Positions 1-6,595 of a stretch of 17,293 nt of DNA are shown here, piece after piece (within the stretch, counting starts at the first letter, position 1; each line of letters opens with the position of its first letter). The translations under genes and the position numbers were made by a program. The notes below the pieces were generated by a model. The model saw nothing but the letters and a program-made list of their open reading frames with translations. It was not told the origin of the DNA and did not search any database. This DNA is from CAYVAP01 sp964343195. Lineage in GTDB: Bacteria; Bacteroidota; Bacteroidia; J057. The stretch covers positions 1 to 17,293 of the forward strand of contig CAYFIR010000139.1 in assembly GCA_964343195.1 (NCBI GenBank), read 5' to 3'.

Positions 1-61
1 CTGCGAACGAGATCTCGGCGCAAAAGGAGGAGGTTATTTTTCTCGCGTTACTAAGCCAGAA
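1..61. repeat. Dispersed intergenic repeat, copy A (cut by window edge)
   Basis: The first ~56 bases match 11400-11455 at about 45 of 56 positions by eye. Shared blocks include CTGCGAAC, AGATCTC, GTTATTTTT and CGCGTT. Neither copy lies in a convincing gene. The left end of this copy is outside the window, so its full length and ends cannot be judged. Confidence 0.6.
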
Positions 62-79
62 ACGGCCACGAACATCTTA

Positions 80-113
80 CAGACCTGCCGGATTTCCATA
101 CTTGGCAGGTCTG
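80..113. repeat. Palindromic hairpin with AGACCT arms
   Basis: CAGACCTGCC at 80-89 pairs perfectly with GGCAGGTCTG at 104-113 across a 14-base loop. The outer arm AGACCT...AGGTCT is shared with the perfect hairpin at 4140-4172, so the two may belong to one palindromic repeat family or act as terminators. No strong T tract follows on either side, so termination here is less certain than at 4140. Confidence 0.5.
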
Positions 114-216
114 CGTATCTTATAGAGGTAGCAGCGACAGGCGAATTTTTCGGCCCAATTGGGCAATAACCAACGTTTTGTCTTAGCAGGCCATCGCCCC
201 TCAAATTAAACACCCT

Positions 217-1266
217 ATGTGGCGCTTCTGGATATCCATATTGTGTCTTGTTTCAATGGGCTGTAGCGAAGAGTTGGATCTGTACGCTCCTGCCGAGGAG
301 ATCTATGCGGTGTACGGACTACTGGATGCAGCGGCTGACACTCAATATGTTCGTGTTAGCGAGGTTTTTCAGGCCGAGTCTGATGCGTTTGAGTTTGCTC
401 AGGATTATGATCCCTCAGTACCAGGACTGGAAGTTGTGGTAGCTGGAGGAGGCAATCGTTACGTAGCCCAATGGAGAGACAGCGTGCTCAAAGACACCCT
501 TCGGGGAGATTTTGGAGCTTATACCGGGGCGTACTTCTTCGTGACAACGGATTCTGTACGACTGGCACCTGGTGAACGATACACCCTAAGCATCCGGTCT
601 CCACTGGACAGCAGCTTTCACCTGAGTGCCAGTACCCGCATCCCTCCCGATCCAAGGCTAATTTCCCCACGGGTTTCTGTGAATTCCAGCAACGAGGAAT
701 GTCTGCCCCTGTTATCGATTGAGGACAGCCTGTATGTGATCTTTCAACGAAATCCCAACCAGCAACGCGGGGAAGCCTGGGGGTACCAGGTGCGGATCAA
801 CTTCCGCTATCGAGTGGATGGAATTTCCCAAAACCATGCCTATGGTCCGACCAGGCTATTTAACCGAAGTACCGGCTGCGAAGGCCCCAGTGGACAGACC
901 CTCTGTTACCGACTCGGGGGCGGGGCAGTATTCAACAGCCTGAGACATCACCTGGGGCAGGCAACTGGCCTGACAACTTACGATGCAGAACCCCGCTGTA
1001 CGCGGCGCTTTACCGGATATCTTTCCGACGCCATTGAGGTGGAAGTAGCGGCGGTAGATAGTGCCCTGGGACGCTATATCGAAGTCAATTCGCCTTTCTT
1101 TCGCAGCATCAATCCCGTCAAACCCGAGTTTACCAATCTGACAGGTACTCCCCGAGCTGTTGGGGTATTCGGCAGTGTGTCCCGCAGTCAGTCCCCTGTT
1201 ACACTCAGCCCCTGTGTGGAATATCGGTTGGGATTGTGGGCAGGAGAGGAAGACCCCTGTGAATAA
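217..1266 (+). CDS. Putative surface lipoprotein, DUF4249-like
   Basis: A 349-residue protein. It starts with a short hydrophobic signal (WISILCLVSMGC) and a plausible lipobox Cys at residue 16, so it is probably a lipoprotein anchored in the outer membrane. After the Cys comes a segment of the type YAVYGLLDAAADTQYVRVSEVF, followed by beta-rich sequence with short Asp/Ser/Gly turns. This layout recalls the DUF4249 family of Bacteroidota, whose members often sit beside TonB-dependent receptors; that assignment is from memory of the family pattern. No receptor gene is visible on the left, where only repeats precede it. The ATG at 217 is chosen because it gives the signal peptide directly. No enzymatic motif was seen. 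It could be another Ig-like lipoprotein family. Confidence 0.6.
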   Translation: MWRFWISILCLVSMGCSEELDLYAPAEEIYAVYGLLDAAADTQYVRVSEVFQAESDAFEFAQDYDPSVPGLEVVVAGGGNRYVAQWRDSVLKDTLRGDFGAYTGAYFFVTTDSVRLAPGERYTLSIRSPLDSSFHLSASTRIPPDPRLISPRVSVNSSNEECLPLLSIEDSLYVIFQRNPNQQRGEAWGYQVRINFRYRVDGISQNHAYGPTRLFNRSTGCEGPSGQTLCYRLGGGAVFNSLRHHLGQATGLTTYDAEPRCTRRFTGYLSDAIEVEVAAVDSALGRYIEVNSPFFRSINPVKPEFTNLTGTPRAVGVFGSVSRSQSPVTLSPCVEYRLGLWAGEEDPCE

Positions 1267-1335
1267 ACCCAGGATTTCGAGTCACAGCGCCAGAGCCCTA
1301 TTCCATAAACCTGGCTCTTGAGCATTTCGTCCGTT

Positions 1336-1366
1336 TTATTTATATTCGCCAATAGTTTTAGCTTTG
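1336..1366 (+). promoter_or_regulatory. Candidate parC promoter (Bacteroidota type)
   Basis: TAGCTTTG at 1359-1366 matches the Bacteroidota -7 consensus TAnnTTTG exactly, with TTA at 1336-1338 twenty bases upstream in the -33 position. A second reading is TTG at 1318-1320, 20 bases, then TATATTCG at 1341-1348. Either would give a leader of about 150-165 bases before the start at 1520. Confidence 0.4.
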
Positions 1367-1519
1367 CCCAAAAAGTTAGCGATCCTAAAAAGGGATTATA
1401 AGATGTTGGGAGATTGAGATCACGAGAGTTGAGGGGAGCAAGACCTGGCATGTTCAATCAGCAAACGAGCCTAATTCCAAAGCAAAGCGACTAACCAATC
1501 ACGAATTCCGAACAAATAC

Positions 1520-4132
1520 ATGAGCGAAAACGGTCAAGCCATAGAGAGTCAGGAGCGGGGAGGTTCTACTCCCATTGCGGGCATGTATGAGACTTATTTC
1601 CTGGATTATGCTTCCTACGTAATCCTGGAGCGGGCGGTACCGCAGTTGCTGGACGGTCTCAAGCCGGTGCAGCGCCGCATTTTACACGCCCTCAAAGAGA
1701 TGGACGACGGCCGCTTTCACAAGGTCGCCAACGTCATCGGGCAGACCATGCAGTTTCACCCTCATGGCGACGCAGCTATCGGGGATGCCCTCGTAGGTCT
1801 GGGGCAAAAAGATCTGATGATCGATTGTCAGGGAAACTGGGGAGATGTCCGGACTGGTGATTCGGCAGCGGCGCCACGATACATTGAGGCCAGGCTCTCC
1901 AAGTTTGCTCTGGAAGTCGCCTATAATGCCAAAATCACAGACTTTCAGCTCTCCTACGATGGTCGAAAATCCGAGCCATTGGCACTGCCCATGAAGTTCC
2001 CTCTCGTGCTGGCTCAGGGGGTCGAAGGGATTGCTGTGGGACTTTCCACCAAGATCATGCCCCACAACTTCATCGAATTGTGCAAGGCTTCCATCGACAT
2101 CCTTAAAGGCAAAAAGTCCAGGCTGATCCCAGATTTTTCTACCGGAGGCATGGTTGACGCCAGTCAGTATCAGGGCGGGAAGCGTGGCGGTAAGATCCGC
2201 GTCAGGGCCCACATCGAAACCGCTGATAAGACCACCCTGCTGGTCAAAGACCTGCCTTATGGCGTCACCACCAATAGCCTGATCGACTCCGTCATCAAGG
2301 CCAATGACAAAGGCAAGTTGAAAATCAAGCGGGTCGTGGATAACACCGCTGCGGAAGTGGAAGTACAGATCGACCTGCCCCCCGGCACTTCGCCTGATCT
2401 GACCATCGACGCCCTCTACGCTTTCACTGACTGTGAGGTTTCGATTTCTCCCAATGCCTGTGTCATCATCGACGAGTCACCGGTTTTCCTGACAGTTGAT
2501 GAAATCCTGCAACTCTCCACCGAGCACACCAAGGAACTCCTGCGCAAGGAACTTGAGATACGTCTGGCAGAGCTTCGGGAAAAGCTGCTTTTCTCCTCAT
2601 TGGAAAAGATCTTCATCGAAAACCGGATCTACCGCGACATCGAGGAGTGCGAAACCTGGGAGGAAGTCATCGAGACCATCGACAAGGGGTTGGAGCCTTT
2701 CAAACCTCAGTTTTACCGCGAAATCACCGAAGAGGACATCATCCGCCTTACAGAAATCCGCATCAAGCGGATCTCCAAGTTCAACTCCTTCAAGGCCGAC
2801 GAGTTGATGCGGAAACTGGAAGAGGAGATCGCTGAAATCGAGCACCATCTGGCGCACCTGACAGAATATGCCATCGATTACTTCAAACGCCTGATAGACA
2901 AGTATGGCAAAGGTCGGGAACGCAAGACCCTAATCCAGACTTTTGATACCATCCAGGCCACACAGGTAGCCGTAGCCAACGAAAAGCTATACGTCAACCG
3001 CAAGGAAGGCTTTGTCGGTTACGGCCTCAAAAAGGACGAATACGTGGTGGATTGCTCCGACCTCGACGACATCATTGTCTTTCGTGAAGATGGTAAATAC
3101 CTGGTCACCAGGGTGCAGGACAAAGCCTTTGTTGGAAAAAATATCATCCACGTTGACACCTGGCACAAGGGCGACGAGCGAAAGATCTACCATGCGATCT
3201 ACCGCGATCCGGTAACCGGAAAAAACTACGTCAAGCGCTTTGCCGTGAAAGCCATCACCCGAGACCGGGAATATGATGTCACCAATGGCAACACGGGCGC
3301 CAAACTGGTATACTTCGAGGTCCACCCCAACAGTGAAGCCGAGGTGGTAACGGTCAACCTTTCACCCAACTGCCGGGCTAAAAAGAAAGTATTTGACTTC
3401 GACTTTGGCGACCTCGCCATCAAGAGCCGTACGGCCCAGGGCAATGTCCTGACCAAATATCCTATCCGGAAAGTCAAGCAAAAGGAGATTGGGTCGGCGA
3501 CCCTGGGAGGCCGCAAGATCTGGTACGACGCCATCGTAGGTCGCCTCAATGTTGAGGAGCGTGGGCAGTACCTGGGGGAATTTGACACCGAAGACGCAAT
3601 CATGGTCATCTACAAGGACGGTAGCTACGAACTGACCAACTTTGAGATGACCAATCGCTATGATCCGACCAAGGTGCTCATCATGGAGATGTTTGACCCC
3701 GAAACCGTGATCACCGCTGTCCACTACGACGGCAAGAGCAAGGAATACTATGTCAAGCGTTTCCAGATCGAGACCACTACACTGGATAAGAACTTTGTCT
3801 TTATCAGTGATACGGCCGGCTCCAAACTGACCGTTGCTTCGACAGACTCACACCCCCACATCACGTACAAGGCCGCTACAGGTAAGGGAAACGAGAAAGA
3901 AGATGTGACCCTCGACCTCTCGGAGTTTATCGATGTGAAGGGATGGCGTGCCAATGGCAACAAACTGGATCGCCGCAAAGTTTCCTCCATCAAACTGATT
4001 GAAGTAGAGCTAGAGGAAGAAGAGGAGGAAACTCCCAATCCTCCAAAAAAGGCTGATCCATCTCTGAAAACCGGCGATACCGTTGAGTGGGAGGGGGACG
4101 ATCTGAATAATGGACAAGGGGAATTGTTTTAA
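1520..4132 (+). CDS. parC: DNA topoisomerase IV subunit A
   Basis: An 870-residue type IIA topoisomerase A subunit. With ParE it passes one DNA duplex through another and unlinks replicated chromosomes. Residues ~20-460 carry the breakage-reunion domain: GLKPVQRRILHAL near 46-58, HPHGD at 80-84, and catalytic Tyr121 preceded by Arg120 in AAPRYIEARLS. A helical coiled-coil region follows (~340-450), then a C-terminal beta-pinwheel (~490-820). A Glu-rich tail ends in QGELF. The HPHGDAAIGDALVGLGQ region and the tail look like Bacteroidota ParC rather than GyrA, and no GyrA-box was recognised. ATG 1520 lies just ahead of the conserved block; a later in-frame ATG (residue 22) is less likely. parE is not in the window. 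The position equivalent to quinolone-resistance Ser83 (GyrA numbering) is Ala85. Confidence 0.93.
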   Translation: MSENGQAIESQERGGSTPIAGMYETYFLDYASYVILERAVPQLLDGLKPVQRRILHALKEMDDGRFHKVANVIGQTMQFHPHGDAAIGDALVGLGQKDLMIDCQGNWGDVRTGDSAAAPRYIEARLSKFALEVAYNAKITDFQLSYDGRKSEPLALPMKFPLVLAQGVEGIAVGLSTKIMPHNFIELCKASIDILKGKKSRLIPDFSTGGMVDASQYQGGKRGGKIRVRAHIETADKTTLLVKDLPYGVTTNSLIDSVIKANDKGKLKIKRVVDNTAAEVEVQIDLPPGTSPDLTIDALYAFTDCEVSISPNACVIIDESPVFLTVDEILQLSTEHTKELLRKELEIRLAELREKLLFSSLEKIFIENRIYRDIEECETWEEVIETIDKGLEPFKPQFYREITEEDIIRLTEIRIKRISKFNSFKADELMRKLEEEIAEIEHHLAHLTEYAIDYFKRLIDKYGKGRERKTLIQTFDTIQATQVAVANEKLYVNRKEGFVGYGLKKDEYVVDCSDLDDIIVFREDGKYLVTRVQDKAFVGKNIIHVDTWHKGDERKIYHAIYRDPVTGKNYVKRFAVKAITRDREYDVTNGNTGAKLVYFEVHPNSEAEVVTVNLSPNCRAKKKVFDFDFGDLAIKSRTAQGNVLTKYPIRKVKQKEIGSATLGGRKIWYDAIVGRLNVEERGQYLGEFDTEDAIMVIYKDGSYELTNFEMTNRYDPTKVLIMEMFDPETVITAVHYDGKSKEYYVKRFQIETTTLDKNFVFISDTAGSKLTVASTDSHPHITYKAATGKGNEKEDVTLDLSEFIDVKGWRANGNKLDRRKVSSIKLIEVELEEEEEETPNPPKKADPSLKTGDTVEWEGDDLNNGQGELF

Positions 4133-4179
4133 AAAAGGCAGACCTCGCAGGTTGTGAATACCTGCGAGGTCTAATTTTT
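4133..4179. terminator. Bidirectional terminator between parC and scpA
   Basis: AGACCTCGCAGGT at 4140-4152 pairs perfectly with ACCTGCGAGGTCT at 4160-4172 across the 7-base loop TGTGAAT. On the + strand it is followed by AATTTTT and begins 8 bases after the parC stop. On the - strand it is followed by GCCTTTTTT. It can therefore end transcription from parC and from scpA, which is convergent but stops about 260 bases away. The arms share AGACCT with the hairpin at 80-113. Confidence 0.8.
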
Positions 4180-4253
4180 CGCCTAAAAAAATTAGGGGAC
4201 TCGATCCCGTGTTGGGAGAGTCACCCTAACCCCTAGCTTCTGTATCTGGCGTA

Positions 4254-4394
4254 ATGCCTTATGAACAATTCAAAGGTAGGGGCAAGTATTTCAATTTCCA
4301 AACTATCCCCCGACCCACAGTTCCGAGGGGCGAAAGAATTTCTATCCAAACAATTGATTATTTGCGCGAAAAGCAGGGGAATCCGCTATTCTGA
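4254..4394 (+). CDS. Possible 46-residue ORF, doubtful
   Basis: An ATG-started frame in the parC/scpA gap encodes 46 residues (starts MPYEQFKGRGKYFNF, ends REKQGNPLF). The composition looks protein-like, but a frame this short is expected by chance fairly often, no promoter or terminator frames it, and it lies downstream of the parC terminator. The rest of the 4180-4433 gap shows nothing else I recognise. It is recorded only because the stretch is otherwise unexplained. Confidence 0.12.
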   Translation: MPYEQFKGRGKYFNFQTIPRPTVPRGERISIQTIDYLREKQGNPLF

Positions 4395-4433
4395 AGGGTG
4401 TGGAGCGATGGAAAAAAATTCTGCCGTGTAAGA

Positions 4434-5219
4434 TCAGCCCTCAGTTTTTTCTGAATCTGACTCGACTGGCGGATCTTTTTTCTCTACCCAGAAATTATTG
4501 AATCCTTCGCCAGCGATAACGGCCAATCGCTGCAACTGTACCAGTTCCAAAATGGCCAAAAAAGAGAAGATCACAAAGATCCGGCTGCCTTCCTCCAGCA
4601 CAAAGGAGACAAAGTCAAAACGGCCCTGACCAGCCGCTTTTTCCAGCACCCTCGACTTGACTTCCTCCACATTGTAGGGATAGCGTCGAATGACATGGCG
4701 AGGCTTTTGGAGTTTGTCGTGGTGTCGCTCCCATACTCGTTTGAATGCCCGCATGATGGTGTAGAGATCGACTCCGACCAGTTCTTCTTCCGGGAACTCA
4801 GAGTTGAGGAATAGCTTTTCTTCTTTTTGGCCAAAGCTGCGGACCTCACGTTCGCTTTGGGCTTCTTCCATTTTGGCAAGTTGCCCCAGAACCTCTTTGT
4901 AGCGCTTATACTCCAGCAGGCGCTGCACCAGTTCCTCACGAGGGTCTATCTCCTCCCCGGCTTCATTGTATACAGGGCGAGGAAGCAACATCTTGGCCTT
5001 GATCCGCATAAGGGTACCCGCCACCAGAATAAATTCAGCGGCCAGCTCAATATTCAGTGCCTGGGCCTCCTGCAAGTACTCAAGAAAGTCCTGGGTAATG
5101 CTGGCAATGGGAATGTCGTGAATATCAAGTTCGTCCCGCTCAATAAAGAACAGGAGAAGGTCAAATGGCCCCTCAAAGTGGGGTAATTCTATGCGAAACG
5201 TATCCTGGGATTCTACCAC
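4434..5219 (-). CDS. scpA: Segregation and condensation protein A
   Basis: A 261-residue kleisin. It bridges the SMC ATPase heads with ScpB to form the bacterial condensin that compacts and segregates chromosomes; it is cytoplasmic. The N-terminal signature is clear: FEGPFDLLLFFIERDELDIHDIPIASIT at ~15-42 (cited as two overlapping motifs, FEGPFDLLL and DIHDIPIASIT). It is followed by AAEFILVAGTLMRIKAKMLLPR at ~60-81, typical of ScpA, where the protein contacts the SMC neck. A charged middle (~85-150) precedes a C-terminal winged-helix part (~200-245, RFDFVSFVLEE...AILELVQLQRLAV) expected to bind the SMC cap. A short acidic tail follows. scpB is not adjacent. The ATG at 5219 gives the usual N-terminus. 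It converges on parC, with the terminator at 4140-4172 between them. Confidence 0.92.
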   Translation of the reverse strand: MVESQDTFRIELPHFEGPFDLLLFFIERDELDIHDIPIASITQDFLEYLQEAQALNIELAAEFILVAGTLMRIKAKMLLPRPVYNEAGEEIDPREELVQRLLEYKRYKEVLGQLAKMEEAQSEREVRSFGQKEEKLFLNSEFPEEELVGVDLYTIMRAFKRVWERHHDKLQKPRHVIRRYPYNVEEVKSRVLEKAAGQGRFDFVSFVLEEGSRIFVIFSFLAILELVQLQRLAVIAGEGFNNFWVEKKDPPVESDSEKTEG

Positions 5220-5349
5220 GATATAAATTTACGTCAGGACCCGCGGCTTTAAAACCATTTCCCGTAAATTATACAAATGTCAGGTGCACGACGGACCTGA
5301 GACTATCATGGGAAAATGGTAACGGACCCATTAGAATACCGTTATTACG

Positions 5350-5511
5350 AACATTACGCATACTCCTAGACATTTTCATTTTCGGGCCATCTTTTTTTAC
5401 CGCAAAGACGAAAAGGAGGTCGCAAAGAACACAAAGTCTGGATTGCGGTTTGCCGGAAGATCGCGAAGGAAACCACCGGTTTCGTTTTTGTCTAGGAGTA
5501 TGAACATTACG
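5350..5511. mobile_element. MITE-like element, 144 bp, with TIRs and 9-bp target duplication
   Basis: The left end CATACTCCTAGACA at 5359-5372 and the right end TGTCTAGGAGTATG at 5489-5502 are perfect 14-bp inverted repeats. Immediately outside them the same 9 bases, AACATTACG, occur at 5350-5358 and at 5503-5511, as expected of a target-site duplication. The 144-bp interior has no plausible ORF. It holds CGCAAAG at 5401 and 5421 and a 7-bp internal inverted repeat (ACCGCAA 5399-5405 with TTGCGGT 5443-5449). This is the anatomy of a non-autonomous transposable element moved by a transposase encoded elsewhere. A 9-bp duplication occurs in IS1- and IS4-type families among others, so the parent family is not assigned. 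Confidence 0.8.
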
Positions 5512-5520
5512 ACTAACCTT

Positions 5521-5549
5521 TTGAACATTTGGGCAAAGTTTTATCTTAA
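5521..5549 (+). promoter_or_regulatory. Weak candidate promoter for the Crp/Fnr gene
   Basis: TTG at 5521-5523 is followed after 18 bases by TATCTTAA at 5542-5549, a partial match to TAnnTTTG. It sits between the MITE-like element and the start at 5581. The match is poor; it is listed because the insertion lies directly upstream of any promoter here. The remainder of 5220-5349 shows only an 8-bp inverted repeat (5226-5233 with 5263-5270). Confidence 0.2.
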
Positions 5550-5580
5550 CAGGAAGCCCAAATTAAGCCCCCCTCAAGCT

Positions 5581-6291
5581 ATGAGTGACCGCAATGAAAT
5601 CTGGTACTTTGAAGAAGTAAACCTGTTTGAGTACTTCTGTCCGATCAACAATGGACAGGAACAATATGACAAACATCCCAAGCGACAGTTTGGAAAGGGT
5701 GAATTCATCTACTTCAATGACGATGATGCCGATAAAGTATTCTTTATTCACTCGGGAGCCATCAAGATCGCGGGCTATACGGATGAGGGGGAAGAGGTAA
5801 TCAAGGCCATCCTGCACCCAGGGGAGATTTTTGGCGAGATGGCTGTTTATGGAGAAAGCAAGCGAGGGGACTTTGCTCAAGCAGTAGAAAAGACCGAAAT
5901 CTGTACCCTGGATCGCGATCAGGTGGTGAGCCTGATGTCGGATGTCAGAGGCTTCATGGCCTTCCTGAATCGCATCATGGGCCGCAGAGTTATTTACACC
6001 CAGAAGCGGTTGGAATCCCTGCTGTTTAAGGATGCAAAAACCCGCGTCGCGGAGTACATTCAGGAGCAGGCGGATAAAAATGGAAAGGTTCTGGCTGATG
6101 GAGCCATCACCATGCGCAATTACCTGACTCACCAGGAGATAGCTAGCTTTACGGGTACTTCCCGACAGACTGTCACCACGGTGTTGAACCAGTTTCGCGA
6201 TCAGCGCCTCATTGACTTTGATCGCAAGCGCATCATCATCCGCAATCCGACCGGATTAAAAGCCGAGATCGCAGAAGCAACGGCAGCCTAG
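5581..6291 (+). CDS. Crp/Fnr-family transcriptional regulator
   Basis: A 236-residue cytoplasmic DNA-binding regulator. Residues ~15-115 form the cyclic-nucleotide-binding-type beta-roll (FFIHSGAIKIAGY at 54-66, HPGEIFGEMAVYG at 79-91). A dimerisation helix follows (~118-150), then a Crp-type winged helix-turn-helix at ~182-222 with recognition segment FTGTSRQTVTTVLNQF. The segment aligned with the Arg-Ser phosphate pocket of E. coli CRP reads KRGDFAQA, so the Arg may be kept but the Ser is Gly; cAMP binding is doubtful and the ligand is unknown. No Cys cluster of FNR type is present. The start is ATG 5581: the same frame is open back to 5443, but that extension runs into the MITE-like element and adds non-conserved sequence. 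The target operon is not known. Confidence 0.85.
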   Translation: MSDRNEIWYFEEVNLFEYFCPINNGQEQYDKHPKRQFGKGEFIYFNDDDADKVFFIHSGAIKIAGYTDEGEEVIKAILHPGEIFGEMAVYGESKRGDFAQAVEKTEICTLDRDQVVSLMSDVRGFMAFLNRIMGRRVIYTQKRLESLLFKDAKTRVAEYIQEQADKNGKVLADGAITMRNYLTHQEIASFTGTSRQTVTTVLNQFRDQRLIDFDRKRIIIRNPTGLKAEIAEATAA

Positions 6292-6529
6292 TGGAAGGAA
6301 TTCGAAGTTTTGCATTCGCAATTCGGGAGGAAAACCTTTGACAATCAAGCTATTGCTAGCTCAACGTGAGTTTCGGCTTTTCTTTATCATAAGCGAGTGG
6401 TTACCAGTGTAGTGTCGCCTTCAGCCCTCCTGAGGCGGATCTTTGACCGACACAAGATTTCGAATCCAATGCACGAGTCTGTGGCTTTAGGCTCCTTGAT
6501 ACATGCCACTCTGTTGGTAGTGGCCTTCT
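6292..6529. other. Intergenic gap with a repeat fragment
   Basis: Between the crp stop and the TPR terminator I see no ORF of note. AGTGTCGCCTTCAGC at 6411-6425 resembles AGTGTCGCCTCCCCGC at 17139-17154 and TTTCGCCTTCAGC at 17240-17252, so it is probably a decayed copy of the same intergenic repeat. GTGTCG at 6412-6417 can pair with CGACAC at 6448-6453, and CGCCT at 6416-6420 with AGGCG at 6433-6437, giving an imperfect hairpin. Confidence 0.4.
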
Positions 6530-6571
6530 CAAAAATGAAATAGCCCGCCCGAGATGACCTCGGGCGGGCTA
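6530..6571 (-). terminator. Rho-independent terminator after the TPR gene
   Basis: TAGCCCGCCCGAG at 6541-6553 pairs perfectly over 13 bp with CTCGGGCGGGCTA at 6559-6571 (loop 5). On the - strand it starts 25 bases past the TPR stop and is followed by TTTCATTTTT, a good termination tract. The + side has only TACTTTTCCC, so it may also stop crp transcription weakly. Confidence 0.85.
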
Positions 6572-6595
6572 TACTTTTCCCATTTTCTATCGGGA

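Noticed and set aside
1291..1318. AGAGCC/GGCTCT inverted repeat as terminator of the lipoprotein gene
   Set aside because: The stem is only 6 bp with a 15-base loop and no T tract.
5443..5580. 46-residue N-terminal extension of the Crp/Fnr gene
   Set aside because: It starts inside the MITE-like element and is not family-like. ATG 5581 gives a normal-length regulator.
6337..6345. TTGACAATC as a sigma-70 -35 box
   Set aside because: No suitable -10 element follows, and Bacteroidota promoters use TTG/TAnnTTTG spacing. No + strand gene lies downstream.
6440..6480. TTCGAAT at 6459-6465 as a tRNA T-loop
   Set aside because: The flanking bases cannot form a T stem, and there is no anticodon arm or acceptor stem around it.
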